Assembly: GCF_902726645.1 (NCBI RefSeq) | Contig: NZ_CACVAO010000001.1 | Coordinates: 868,001 to 932,000 of the forward strand | Reading direction: 5' to 3' | DNA: 64,000 nt | Source of the DNA: Halobacillus ihumii | Lineage (GTDB): Bacteria > Bacillota > Bacilli > Bacillales > Halobacillaceae | Shown here: positions 7,824 through 16,735 of the stretch, one piece after another | How positions within the stretch are numbered: the first letter of the stretch is position 1 | Layout: every line of letters begins with the position of its first letter | Made by a program: the position numbers and the translations under genes | The notes under the pieces: model-generated | What the model was told of the DNA's origin: nothing | Databases searched by the model: none | What the model saw: only the letters and a program-made list of their open reading frames with translations

Positions 7824-7849
7824 AAAAAGATCTCGTTTTAGGAGACCTT
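7824..7849 (-). terminator. Terminator after the TagO-like gene
   Basis: An 8-bp stem with one wobble (7827-7834 with 7842-7849) is followed on the minus strand by TTTTTTGC, right after the stop at 7852. Confidence 0.65.
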
Positions 7850-7851
7850 CT

Positions 7852-8898
7852 TTACTCTTTACTTCTAGCTGCTTCTATTCTGTTTAAAATGGGACGATAT
7901 CTTTCACCGGCGGCCCCAGTAATTTCAACCATTAACTCTACTGTAATCAGGATAATTGTTCCCATGAGCAGGGAACTTATTAATGTGGCTTGTGAGAAAA
8001 ACACTGCTGATAAACTGAATAAAGCACTCATCGTATAAATCATAATTACGGTTTCAGGATGGCTATACCCAAGCTTTAGCAAGCAATGGTGTAAATGAGC
8101 AGAATCAGGTTTCATTATGGGACGTCCTGTCATGGCTCGACGAAGAATCGCAAATATTGTGTCTGATATTGGTACACCTAGGATGAGAATAGGGATAACT
8201 AAAGAAAAAAGGGTAACGTTTTTAAATCCAAGTAACGAAAGAACTCCGATCATAAAGCCTAAGAACATAGCCCCTGTATCACCCATGAAGATTTTTGCTG
8301 GGTAAAAGTTAAACACAAGAAACCCTAAAGTCGCACCGAACATCATTAAGCCCATCAGCATTACAAATGAATTCCCCATGGTTATGGCCATCCCTGAAAC
8401 GGTCAATAAAGCAATTGCAGAGATGCCTGCAGCTAGTCCGTCCAAACCGTCCACGAGGTTTATAGCGTTCGTAATGCCAACAATCCAAAGCAGTGTAATA
8501 GGGAAGCTTAACATGCCGAATTCTAATTGACCCCCATATGGAAGATTAATGAATTCAACCTCTACCCCATTTACGATCACAATTACAGCTGCTAAAGTTT
8601 GTCCACTTAACTTGTACCAAGGGGCAATTCCGTAAATATCGTCCATGATTCCCGTGGCAACAATGATCGTTGCTCCGACCATAATCGGCCATGTGTACAC
8701 ATTTTCCGGCATAAATATACTTACTCCAAGCAACACGCTTAAGAAAATCGCTAATCCACCTAACCGCGGCATTAAGCGTTTATGGACTTTTCGAGAATCA
8801 GGAGAGTCTGTTGCTCCGATATAAATCGCTAATTTTTTCACAAGAGGTGTTAATAAAACAACAGCTATCAAGCAAAATAAAAAGGCCCTGAACTCCAT
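7852..8898 (-). CDS. tagO: TagO/WecA-type undecaprenyl-phosphate GlcNAc-1-phosphate transferase
   Basis: A 348-residue polytopic enzyme that starts teichoic acid synthesis by moving GlcNAc-1-P from UDP-GlcNAc to undecaprenyl phosphate. Family marks are SRKVHKRLMPRLGGLAIF after TM1, the Asp pair in ATGIMDDIYGIAPW, NLVDGLDGLAAG, the FNFYPAKIFMGDTGAMFLG loop with the catalytic Asp, and a HLHHCLLKLGYSH segment. About eleven TM segments are seen. The ATG follows AAGGAGG. It is the first-step enzyme for the tag genes that follow. A second homologue lies at 33.6-34.7 kb, so the division of labour between the two is unknown; the symbol is by position next to tag genes. Confidence 0.85.
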   Translation of the reverse strand: MEFRAFLFCLIAVVLLTPLVKKLAIYIGATDSPDSRKVHKRLMPRLGGLAIFLSVLLGVSIFMPENVYTWPIMVGATIIVATGIMDDIYGIAPWYKLSGQTLAAVIVIVNGVEVEFINLPYGGQLEFGMLSFPITLLWIVGITNAINLVDGLDGLAAGISAIALLTVSGMAITMGNSFVMLMGLMMFGATLGFLVFNFYPAKIFMGDTGAMFLGFMIGVLSLLGFKNVTLFSLVIPILILGVPISDTIFAILRRAMTGRPIMKPDSAHLHHCLLKLGYSHPETVIMIYTMSALFSLSAVFFSQATLISSLLMGTIILITVELMVEITGAAGERYRPILNRIEAARSKE

Positions 8899-8939
8899 GG
8901 AGGAACCTCCTTTCCTTTGTCATCCGTGATTTATAACCT

Positions 8940-10067
8940 TTAACCATTGCACTCTATTTTTGTCGGTACTTCGGGAAATAAATGATAAACCTGATTTACT
9001 TGAGCTGCAAAATGGTGTAAGGAAAATCGACTGGATGCAAATTCACGGAAGCTTTCCCCTATCGTTTCAAGCTCACTTCTTCTTAAAGAATAGGCTTGGT
9101 TTAGCGCCACTGCAATTGCTTCAACCTCAGGCTGTTCCACGATCCAACCGTACTTTCTAGAAGGAATAAGTTTATCGACACCGCCAACATCAGTTGTAAT
9201 AGCAGGAACCCCTGCCCTGGCTGATTCCAATAACACAAGCGGAAAACTCTCACTTTTGGATGTGAGGAGGGTCAAATCAACCATTGGAAGTACAGCTTTC
9301 ACATCAGATCTAAATCCTAAGAAATGTACATGATCTTCTATTTTCAATGTTTTGCATTGTCTTTTCAATTGATCTTCTAGTGTCCCATCACCTAAAAGCA
9401 GTAAATGTGCCTCATTATTTTGTTCGAGAAAGGATGCAAATGAATTTAGAGCCAACTCATGTTGCTTCACCGCTTCAAAGCGGGCTACCATAGCCACTAA
9501 AAAATCATCTTTCTTAAACCCAAGATCTTCCCTCTGTAAGTTTACTTCAGGTCTCACTGAAAAATCAATCCCATTATAAATGGTGCTAATTTTATGGTCT
9601 GGGATGTTCATTTGTAAAAGCCTCTTGCGAAAACGCTCAGAAATGGCAAGGCAATGATCTGCTGAACGAATAGCTCGCTTATGAAGATGCATAAACAGTT
9701 CACCCTTTACCCCATGTCCAATAAAGTCATCATTGGGATCACTATGAAGAGTAAGAACCCAGGGGATCGAAATTTTTGATTTAAGCATCCTCAGAAGTAC
9801 ATTCGCCCGCGGTCCATGTGTATGAATAATATCAATATTTTCTTGCTGAATGTACCTTTTTATTTGAAAAAGAACAGACAGATCAAAGGGAAAAGACTGC
9901 TTAAAATTTACCGTTGGGATTCCTGACTCAGAAGCCCGCTGCACCATTTCCCCATCCTCTAAAACGCCTAAAATGACTTCCTCGTGATTCAATTCGTTTA
10001 ATAAGGATAAGATGTGATTCATGCCACCGCCTGTTTCGTTTCCCGCATTTAAATGTAGAACTTTCAT
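8940..10067 (-). CDS. GT4 family glycosyltransferase
   Basis: A 375-residue GT-B enzyme. The N-terminal half has the NAGNETGGGMNHILSLL opening loop and IIHTHGPRAN. The C-terminal half has the nucleotide-sugar site with MVARFEAVKQHELAL, LLLLGDG and the E-x7-E type motif SESFPLVLLESARAGVPAITTDVGG. The open frame extends nine codons upstream, but the ATG at 10067 has GGGGATAAG in front and begins with the typical MKVLHLN strand. It lies between the TagO-like and TagA-like genes, all co-directional with 40-nt gaps. A likely role is adding a sugar to the lipid-linked linkage unit or side chain; the sugar is not predictable. Confidence 0.85.
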   Translation of the reverse strand: MKVLHLNAGNETGGGMNHILSLLNELNHEEVILGVLEDGEMVQRASESGIPTVNFKQSFPFDLSVLFQIKRYIQQENIDIIHTHGPRANVLLRMLKSKISIPWVLTLHSDPNDDFIGHGVKGELFMHLHKRAIRSADHCLAISERFRKRLLQMNIPDHKISTIYNGIDFSVRPEVNLQREDLGFKKDDFLVAMVARFEAVKQHELALNSFASFLEQNNEAHLLLLGDGTLEDQLKRQCKTLKIEDHVHFLGFRSDVKAVLPMVDLTLLTSKSESFPLVLLESARAGVPAITTDVGGVDKLIPSRKYGWIVEQPEVEAIAVALNQAYSLRRSELETIGESFREFASSRFSLHHFAAQVNQVYHLFPEVPTKIECNG

Positions 10068-10109
10068 AGCCTTATCCCCCAATTTCCACCGCACTCTGTT
10101 ATTAGAATG

Positions 10110-10841
10110 TCACTTTTTCCATAAGATATGCCAAATGAATCGTGGCAGCTGTAACATCCGTTTCCAGCGTGACGGTTGTTTAATTAATCTATAAAGCCAT
10201 TCAATATTCAACTTTTGCCAGCTCTTAGGTGCCCGCTTCAAATAACCAGCCAACCCATCAAAACTTCCTCCAACTCCCATAAAAAGTCCTCGACTAAACT
10301 GATTGTAATGTTGATGTATCCACTTCTCCTGATTTGGAAACCCTAACCCTACAAAAATCAAGTCAGGGTTACTATCCTTAACCTCTTGAACGATAGAAGC
10401 ATCATTAATATCAAAATAACCATGATGAGAGCCTGCAATAACCAAATTCGGGAATTTAATTTTAATATTGGCTATAGCCTTGTTCAGAACATCCTGTTTC
10501 GCTCCCAGGAAATAGCATCTAAGCCCATCATGATTCGCTTTCTCCAACAGCTGAAGCATCAAATCATAGCCAGCGATCCGCTCGGGAAGCGGCTGTCGCA
10601 GTAACTTGGACCCTATGACGACACCAATGCCATCTGCAATGACATAATCAGCTTTCTGAAGAATTTGTTTATAGTCTCGATCCTCTTCCGCTGCCATCAC
10701 AATTTCTGGATTTGCTGTTACGACAAACTTCTTTTTATGTGATGCAATGGCAGGAAATAAATGATCATTCAACAGCTGTTGATTATTTATTTTCGCAAAA
10801 GGAATTCCTTTAATTTCAACATACGCCTGATTTTTTTCCAT
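10110..10841 (-). CDS. tagA: WecG/TagA/CpsF family (GT26) transferase, TagA-like
   Basis: A 243-residue GT26 protein. TagA adds ManNAc to GlcNAc-PP-undecaprenol as the second teichoic acid step. The conserved pattern is present: VVTANPEIVMAAE with the catalytic-region Asn, YVIADGIGVV, ERIAGYDLM, YFLGAKQDVLNKA, PDLIFVGLGFPNQEKWI, FMGVGGSFDGLAGYLKRAP and the C-terminal NIEWLYRL. The last segment contributes to membrane docking and active-site closure in this family. The ATG at 10841 (six codons inside the open frame) has GGAAAGGTG upstream. It is followed after 42 nt by the GT4 gene. A paralogue at 24.97-25.68 kb sits beside a ManNAc dehydrogenase; this copy is assigned TagA by context only. 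Confidence 0.8.
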   Translation of the reverse strand: MEKNQAYVEIKGIPFAKINNQQLLNDHLFPAIASHKKKFVVTANPEIVMAAEEDRDYKQILQKADYVIADGIGVVIGSKLLRQPLPERIAGYDLMLQLLEKANHDGLRCYFLGAKQDVLNKAIANIKIKFPNLVIAGSHHGYFDINDASIVQEVKDSNPDLIFVGLGFPNQEKWIHQHYNQFSRGLFMGVGGSFDGLAGYLKRAPKSWQKLNIEWLYRLIKQPSRWKRMLQLPRFIWHILWKK

Positions 10842-10862
10842 GACAAGACACCTTTCCATGCT

Positions 10863-10889
10863 TTTACAAAAATTAATATAAAGTTAACA
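10863..10889. promoter_or_regulatory. Weak PhoP/WalR-type repeats before tagA-like gene
   Basis: TTTACA (10863), TTAATA (10873) and TTAACA (10884) are spaced 10 and 11 nt apart, within 50 nt upstream of the start. The middle unit is degenerate and the region is AT-rich, so this is tentative. Confidence 0.3.
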
Positions 10890-11061
10890 AAAGTATACAG
10901 TTGATTTATTGCCTTGCACGTTGTATCAGGTATATTATAAAGGGTTGGTCTCAAAACGACAATTAATACCTAACCACACGACACCTTTAACAAATTCACA
11001 CAGATATCTCTAAGATACTGAGAATGCTGCAGAAACTAATTTTTCATTCAAATATAATTAG

Positions 11062-11097
11062 AAAGCACCCATTTCCTGTTAAGGACTTGGGTGCTTT
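11062..11097 (-). terminator. Terminator of the tagGH operon
   Basis: A 10-bp stem AAAGCACCCA/TGGGTGCTTT (11062-11071 with 11088-11097) lies just after the tagH stop on the minus strand. Confidence 0.75.
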
Positions 11098-11099
11098 TG

Positions 11100-11906
11100 T
11101 TAAGTTGCTGCCTTTATGCCGCTTTGCTTACTAGTAACCTCTTCTTTATATTGCTGCTTCTCTTTTTTAGACATTTTCTTATACTTCTCTAAAAACTCTT
11201 CGTAGTGATTAAGAACTTCTTTGGCGGGACCATATTCTTTAACTGATCCGTACTCTAGCCATACTACTTTTTCACAAAACTTTTTCATCTGTCCGATCGA
11301 GTGACTAACAAAGAACATCGTCTTTCCACTCTCTTTAAACTCGTACATTTTCGCTAAACTTTTTTCTGCGAAAGCTTTATCACCTACAGATAAGGCTTCA
11401 TCAATAAGCAAAATATCAGGATCCACGTTAACTGAGATCGCAAAACCAAGGCGTGACTTCATCCCGCTGGAATACGACTTTACTGGCTGATCAATAAACT
11501 TTTCAACTTCGGCAAAATCAATAATCTCGTCTTCAAGTTCTTTGATTTGCTGTTGATTGAAGCCCAGCATAAGGAGCTTTAGCTCGATGTTTTCACGACC
11601 TGTCAACTTATTGTCCAGTCCAGAATTAACCGCAATGATGGCAGCTTGTCCTTTCACCTCTACCGAACCAGAAGATTCAGGGACAACGCCAGCAATAATA
11701 TTAGACAAAGTTGATTTACCGGAGCCATTCACTCCAACAAAACCTATAATGTCACCCTCGTCCACATCAAAACTGACATTCTGAAGCGCATAAAAGTCTT
11801 CCCCATAGGATTTCCGAGGAATAATCAGGTCTAACAAACGTTCCTTTGGACTCTCAAAAAGCTTATAAATTTTTGTAACATCTTTTACAATGACTGATTT
11901 AGCCAT
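11100..11906 (-). CDS. tagH: Teichoic acid ABC exporter ATPase TagH
   Basis: A 268-residue ABC ATPase. It has Walker A (GVNGSGKST), the Q-loop region after GSVEVKGQAA, the signature variant YSSGMKSRL, Walker B (ILLIDEALSVGD) and the H-loop (FFVSHSIGQ). The set and the IYKLFESPKERLLDL N-terminus are typical of the polysaccharide/teichoic acid exporter subfamily (TagH/KpsT/RfbE). B. subtilis TagH has a long extra C-terminal domain; this one ends after a short basic coil (EKYKKMSKKEKQQYKEE), so it lacks the extension. With the permease 15 nt upstream it flips completed lipid-linked teichoic acid to the outer face. Confidence 0.9.
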   Translation of the reverse strand: MAKSVIVKDVTKIYKLFESPKERLLDLIIPRKSYGEDFYALQNVSFDVDEGDIIGFVGVNGSGKSTLSNIIAGVVPESSGSVEVKGQAAIIAVNSGLDNKLTGRENIELKLLMLGFNQQQIKELEDEIIDFAEVEKFIDQPVKSYSSGMKSRLGFAISVNVDPDILLIDEALSVGDKAFAEKSLAKMYEFKESGKTMFFVSHSIGQMKKFCEKVVWLEYGSVKEYGPAKEVLNHYEEFLEKYKKMSKKEKQQYKEEVTSKQSGIKAAT

Positions 11907-11921
11907 GTTATCACTTCCGTT

Positions 11922-12740
11922 TTATAGAAAATCAATAAAGTGTCTTCTGAATTTCACGTGTAAAGCTGAACCAATAATAAACAACCCTGCTATTACTCCA
12001 ATGAAATATAAAGTATACTGCCAATGGTCAATGAAATACCAGCCTTGACCTAATAGTGATGTTCGGTAGCCTTCTACAATATAATAAAATGGATTAATCT
12101 TCATAATTACCTTAAGCCAAGCTAAATCTTGCCCCAACTGAGTAATATCCCAAAGGATTGGTGACAGATAAAGCAACATTCTCAACACTGATTGAAGGAA
12201 CATCTGTACGTCACGAACAATCGTTGAAAGTGTCGACAATATTAAGGAAAGGGAATATAGCAAGGCAAGTACTGCCCCCATATATATTGGTAACTGAAGG
12301 TAGTAAATATTAATTGGATAACCTAATATTGTTAAAATAGCCGAAACTAACGCCAATAACAATAAATGAGGATAAAATTTTGAGAAAATAACATAACTTG
12401 GTATAACACTCATTGGAAAATTCATTTTTGAGAGCATTTTTATCTTGGTATAGATAGATTTAGAAGCCTGTATCAAACCTTGATTAAACAAGAACCAAAC
12501 AACTATACCAGATAGCATCCAGGGGAAAAAGTCCATGCCCCCTGCACCTACTTTGTTACCGCGGATCCCAACTCCAAAGACAAACCAATAAATAGAAATT
12601 TGAATAGCAGGATTTAATAATTCCCAAAGCATTCCTAAGTAATTATTATTGTTTGTACTTTTAAGTTCATACAAGGATAGCCTTCGTATTAAATAAAAAT
12701 ATTTAATTTGTTCTTTAATAACTATAATCGATGACTTCAT
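11922..12740 (-). CDS. tagG: Teichoic acid ABC exporter permease TagG
   Basis: A 272-residue ABC-2 type permease with six hydrophobic segments. It opens with an amphipathic region (YFYLIRRLSLYELKSTNNNN) and contains YLGMLWELLNPAIQISIYWFV, the characteristic entrance of polysaccharide exporters. The family segment LYLSPILWDITQL comes before the last two helices, and INPFYYIVEGYR is also typical. The internal ATG at 12740 has AAGGAAGGGC at good spacing and is preferred over the upstream ATG of the open frame. It forms the TagGH exporter with the following ATPase gene. Confidence 0.9.
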   Translation of the reverse strand: MKSSIIVIKEQIKYFYLIRRLSLYELKSTNNNNYLGMLWELLNPAIQISIYWFVFGVGIRGNKVGAGGMDFFPWMLSGIVVWFLFNQGLIQASKSIYTKIKMLSKMNFPMSVIPSYVIFSKFYPHLLLLALVSAILTILGYPINIYYLQLPIYMGAVLALLYSLSLILSTLSTIVRDVQMFLQSVLRMLLYLSPILWDITQLGQDLAWLKVIMKINPFYYIVEGYRTSLLGQGWYFIDHWQYTLYFIGVIAGLFIIGSALHVKFRRHFIDFL

Positions 12741-12849
12741 ATTTTGCCCTTCCTTAAAAAACAAATGTCAAAAACACTCATCAAATTATACTAATATCCG
12801 GCATAAAACACAACACTATATATTTCTTAAAGTTCACCTTGGAATGAAT

Positions 12850-12882
12850 AATCGACGCCTTTTACAATTAAAGGCGTCGATT
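12850..12882 (-). terminator. Terminator after the TagF-like gene
   Basis: A 13-bp perfect stem (12850-12862 with 12870-12882) starts 13 bp beyond the stop; it also precedes tagG. Confidence 0.8.
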
Positions 12883-12894
12883 ATATAACATCCA

Positions 12895-14940
12895 CTATTT
12901 TTTAAAGACTTCCTGGACAACCCTTTTGGAAGATTCCCCATCTTCCCAGTTACAGAACCGATCATAAAACTTCTCGAAATTATCACCAAGAAGATAATTG
13001 CTCATTTGAAATTCCTTAATGGAATAAATTACATCATCGGTTGTTTTAGCCAGTGGACCTGGGGATTCTGTTTCTAAATCAAGGTAAAATCCTCTTAAGC
13101 TGTCACGGTATTCATCAAGATCATATACATAAAAAATAATCGGTCTTCTTAAGTTCGCGTAATCAAAGAAAACAGAAGAATAATCTGTGATTAATATATC
13201 AGAAATTAAATACAAATCCCTTATATCTTCATGCTTAGAAAGATCGTAGGCAAAACCTTCATACGGCCCAAGGTCGAAGTTTTCAGCAATTAAATAATGC
13301 ATCCGAAGAACGACTACATATTCTTCACCTAGTTCTTTCTTCATATGATCTAAATCCAGACTCAAATCGAACTTGTATTTTCCTTTTTGATAAAATTGAT
13401 TGTCTCTCCAAGTTGGAGCATATAAAATGACTTTTTTATCAGTCGGTATGTTTAAAGATTTTTTCAATTCGTGAATCGTTTCCTTATTATCCTCTTGAAT
13501 TAAATAATCGTTTCTTGGGTAACCTGACTCAATCATTTTTCCATTAAATAAGAATGCTCGTTCAAATATCTCACTGGAGTATTGATTAGGTGCCACTAAA
13601 TAATCCCATTTAGCAGTTTCTTTAATAAAGTTACTTTTATATTTAAACGTATTAGTTCCAGGCATATGGACCTCTTCCATATCAACTGCTAAGCGTTTTA
13701 AAGGTGTGCCATGCCATGTTTGTAAATACTCGGTCCCTCTTGGCTTTGGTATCCAATTCGGAAGTCGGGTATTTGTAACCCAGTATTTAGCTCTAGTCAT
13801 TACTATTAGCCATTTTACTGAAAAGCGCCTTACAACAGGAAGACCCTTGGATTTAAGGTCGCTATAATATCTTCTATCTGCACTCCAAATCAATTGATAT
13901 TCAGGCTCGTTCACCTTCATATATTCGTAAACCGCCCGAGGACTATCGCTATACTGTTTACCGTGAAAGCTTTCGAAAACAACTAAATTCTTTTTCTTAG
14001 GAAGTAAGCTTGCAATATTAAATATATGTTTATAAAGCTTTAATGCTCTTTTACCTCTTCTCATTTTCACTACTTTTAACTCAAGCTTGTCAGCAGTTTC
14101 CTTTAGAGGGTTATCCTCCAATATTTTAACTGATAAATACCTTTTTTTCTTAGTTGGTTTAATAGTTACTTTAAGTTTTGTATCTTCATTATTAAACGTG
14201 AATGTATCTTCAAACTTAATGGCTCCATGGTACTTAAGTCGTGGACTTTCTTTTACTATAACTGTTTCCTCTTCTGTGAACTCTACACCAAGGGTGAATT
14301 TTAATGAGTTAGGTAACGATTCAATATACTTTTTATCAAGTTTCAATTGAGCTTGAAAAGTGTCAAATTGCTTACCTGTTCTTTCAGTAATGTCTATAGG
14401 TAAACGACTTTCGTTATTCGAAACATCCGTTATAGCCAGATATTTCTCATGCACCCTTTTAAGATCTATCTTTTCTATTAGCCCTTCTACGATCAAAACT
14501 CCATCATTTTGAAATTCCACATTATTCACACCAGCAAACAGTTCCACCTCGCTATGCTTAAAGGAAATGTTCCCTTTTTTTGTAATATAAGCATGAAATG
14601 TGCCTGCTTCTCCGTTTATTCTTACAAATTCAATTGAATTGTTCTTACAAATCACCCTCTGAGTGCCTTTACTATTTTGTAAGTATAAATCCCAAAACTC
14701 TCCATTAAGCAATATTCCTTTTAAGTCAAAATAGTCTAAAACACTATAAAGAAGTTGGGTTTCACCGTTAACATACTTAATTTTTATTGGCAAACTGATT
14801 TCTTCCTGATTATTTCTATTAACTAGAATTAAGCGATTGTTACGATCCTTTGTATCTATAGGTATAAAAATAGACATTTTCTGATTTTCATGAATTTTAA
14901 TATCTACAACACACGGCTCTTGTTTATTATTTGATTTCAT
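12895..14940 (-). CDS. tagF: CDP-glycerol:poly(glycerophosphate) glycerophosphotransferase (TagF-like)
   Basis: A 681-residue peripheral membrane enzyme that polymerises glycerol phosphate from CDP-glycerol onto the primed linkage unit. The C-terminal 380 residues are the Glyphos_transf domain. They contain the catalytic histidine segment QTWHGTPLKRLA, IESGYPRNDYL, VILYAPTWRDN, the second histidine in VVLRMHYLIAENF, and ILITDYSSVFFDYANL followed by RPIIFYVYDLDEY. The N-terminal 300 residues are beta-rich, as in larger TagF-type proteins. The open frame extends further, but the ATG at 14940 has TAAGGAGAA at good spacing. The single-gene unit ends at a strong terminator. A poly(ribitol-P) polymerase is an alternative, but the linked TagD favours glycerol. 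Confidence 0.85.
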   Translation of the reverse strand: MKSNNKQEPCVVDIKIHENQKMSIFIPIDTKDRNNRLILVNRNNQEEISLPIKIKYVNGETQLLYSVLDYFDLKGILLNGEFWDLYLQNSKGTQRVICKNNSIEFVRINGEAGTFHAYITKKGNISFKHSEVELFAGVNNVEFQNDGVLIVEGLIEKIDLKRVHEKYLAITDVSNNESRLPIDITERTGKQFDTFQAQLKLDKKYIESLPNSLKFTLGVEFTEEETVIVKESPRLKYHGAIKFEDTFTFNNEDTKLKVTIKPTKKKRYLSVKILEDNPLKETADKLELKVVKMRRGKRALKLYKHIFNIASLLPKKKNLVVFESFHGKQYSDSPRAVYEYMKVNEPEYQLIWSADRRYYSDLKSKGLPVVRRFSVKWLIVMTRAKYWVTNTRLPNWIPKPRGTEYLQTWHGTPLKRLAVDMEEVHMPGTNTFKYKSNFIKETAKWDYLVAPNQYSSEIFERAFLFNGKMIESGYPRNDYLIQEDNKETIHELKKSLNIPTDKKVILYAPTWRDNQFYQKGKYKFDLSLDLDHMKKELGEEYVVVLRMHYLIAENFDLGPYEGFAYDLSKHEDIRDLYLISDILITDYSSVFFDYANLRRPIIFYVYDLDEYRDSLRGFYLDLETESPGPLAKTTDDVIYSIKEFQMSNYLLGDNFEKFYDRFCNWEDGESSKRVVQEVFKK

Positions 14941-15112
14941 AACATTCTCCTTATTTAATACCTTGATAATTTCGTTTGTCGCTATGTTTGAGGGAGACAC
15001 GTTTTTATTTAAAGTGAAAAATGCTATACTCTATCTTACTATATGATACATGAACCATCTAGTGATAAAATATTATTTAATGATAACTCATAATAGAAAA
15101 GAAGGTGTTTTC

Positions 15113-16684
15113 GTGGACAAGAACCAACCGATATATTTTTTAATGAACTCCATTGATGTAGTTAAAGGAGGACTAACCAGGGCTTCCCTAAAACAAGCTT
15201 CCACATTCGCTGAAATGGGCTATGATGTACACATGCTTACCTTCAACTATAACTTAAACTATCCAAAAATTCGAAAGAAGTTACTAGACCTAGGAAAGAT
15301 TAATCCTGCTGTTAAAATTAGAAACATATACGAAGATATGGAAGAAATGAGTGAAAATGAAAGATTAACCCCAGCTTCTCCAAAAGAGGCTTCTTTAAGT
15401 AATTTAGCCGATGGAGGAAATTTAGATAAGAGAGATGGCTATAATGCATTCAGAGTCTATAAAAATGGACTTTATGTTAAATATATTGCTCTAAACGAGG
15501 ATGACTCCCTTAAGTTCATTGACTATTTTAACGAAAATCGTTATAGAACAAAACGAGTTGAATACGACCTTATTGGCAATATAAGAAGGATTCTATATAT
15601 GGACTACGAGAACAATAAGCCCAGACAAACTATCCATTTTAATAAAGGCGGAACAGCCTACCTTTCAATTTGGACCACATCTAGCGGGAAAATACAAAGA
15701 ATAAACATTTTCCAAAACAATGGAGAAATTGAAAAAGTTTACACCGGTGCAGCGGGGGATATTTCCTTTAAACAAAGTTGGCTCCAAAGATGTATTTCCG
15801 GTAAACGTCATCCAATTATAGTTACTGATACAAGGTCAACTGATGAATTATTAGCAACATTCCAAAATAAAGATGCTATTAAAATTTGGAGGTTACACAG
15901 TTCTCATTTAGATAAGCCATTTAGTGTTGATGCGCCAATAACCAAAAAAGTCAAAACTGGAGTTAAGTATTTAACGAATTTTGATGGTGTATTATTGTTA
16001 ACAAACCAACAAAGAGTAGATCTTATAGAAAGGTTTGGTAATAACTCATTATTTTATGTGGTGCCACACTTTCACGAACAAAAGAAAAAGAAGTCTTTAC
16101 TTAACTCATTACCTTACCGGAAAAATCAAGATGAAAAAAAAGCTGTCATTATTAGTAGATTATCTACACTTAAGCGAATAGACCATGCCATATATGCATT
16201 TAAAGAAGTTGTAAATGATGTACCTGACGCAAAATTAGAAATTTGGGGTAAAGGTGATGAGGAAAGTAATCTCACAAAGTTGATTAATGAACTGGGGCTT
16301 CAGGACAGTATAGAGATAAAAGGATACACACATGAGCCTGATAAAATATATAAAAGTGCCTTATTTTCTGTATTAACCTCTAAAAGTGAGGGCTTTGCTC
16401 TATCCGTTCTTGAAAGTATGGTTAATAAAACACCAGTTATTAGCTATAATATTAGGTATGGACCTAACGAGTTAATCTCCAATAACGAAACTGGTTTCCT
16501 GGTTGAAAATGGCTCAACTAGCGAACTCTCAAGAAAAATGATTGAACTATTTAAAAACCCCGAAGCTGCTAGAAGGACTGGGGAAAATGCCGCTGATTTT
16601 ATAGATCAAAACTATAGTAAGGAATTATATAAGAAGAAATGGATAGAATCACTTAATGATATTATTAATAAAAAAAAGTCTTAA
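15113..16684 (+). CDS. TagE-like poly(glycerol-phosphate) alpha-glucosyltransferase
   Basis: A 523-residue GT4 enzyme with an inserted beta-meander domain (about residues 95-220, patterns like YNAFRVYKNGLYVKYIAL and RVEYDLIGNIRRILYMD). This is the DUF1975/GtfA-type insertion shared by TagE, TarM and serine-rich-protein glycosyltransferases. The catalytic half contains VIISRLSTLKRIDHAI, LEIWGKGDEE and the E-x7-E motif KSEGFALSVLESM. TagE attaches glucose to glycerol-phosphate teichoic acid. The GTG at 15113 preceded by AGAAGGTG is chosen; the frame remains open 21 codons upstream without a ribosome binding site. It is divergent from tagF. Confidence 0.82.
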   Translation: MDKNQPIYFLMNSIDVVKGGLTRASLKQASTFAEMGYDVHMLTFNYNLNYPKIRKKLLDLGKINPAVKIRNIYEDMEEMSENERLTPASPKEASLSNLADGGNLDKRDGYNAFRVYKNGLYVKYIALNEDDSLKFIDYFNENRYRTKRVEYDLIGNIRRILYMDYENNKPRQTIHFNKGGTAYLSIWTTSSGKIQRINIFQNNGEIEKVYTGAAGDISFKQSWLQRCISGKRHPIIVTDTRSTDELLATFQNKDAIKIWRLHSSHLDKPFSVDAPITKKVKTGVKYLTNFDGVLLLTNQQRVDLIERFGNNSLFYVVPHFHEQKKKKSLLNSLPYRKNQDEKKAVIISRLSTLKRIDHAIYAFKEVVNDVPDAKLEIWGKGDEESNLTKLINELGLQDSIEIKGYTHEPDKIYKSALFSVLTSKSEGFALSVLESMVNKTPVISYNIRYGPNELISNNETGFLVENGSTSELSRKMIELFKNPEAARRTGENAADFIDQNYSKELYKKKWIESLNDIINKKKS

Positions 16685-16691
16685 CATATAG

Positions 16692-16725
16692 AAAAACAGC
16701 TAGCTATTAATTGCTAGCTGTTTTT
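16692..16725. terminator. Bidirectional terminator between convergent TagE-like genes
   Basis: A 13-bp perfect stem AAAAACAGCTAGC/GCTAGCTGTTTTT (16692-16704 with 16713-16725) has A and T tracts suitable for both strands. Confidence 0.85.
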
Positions 16726-16735
16726 CTTATTATTT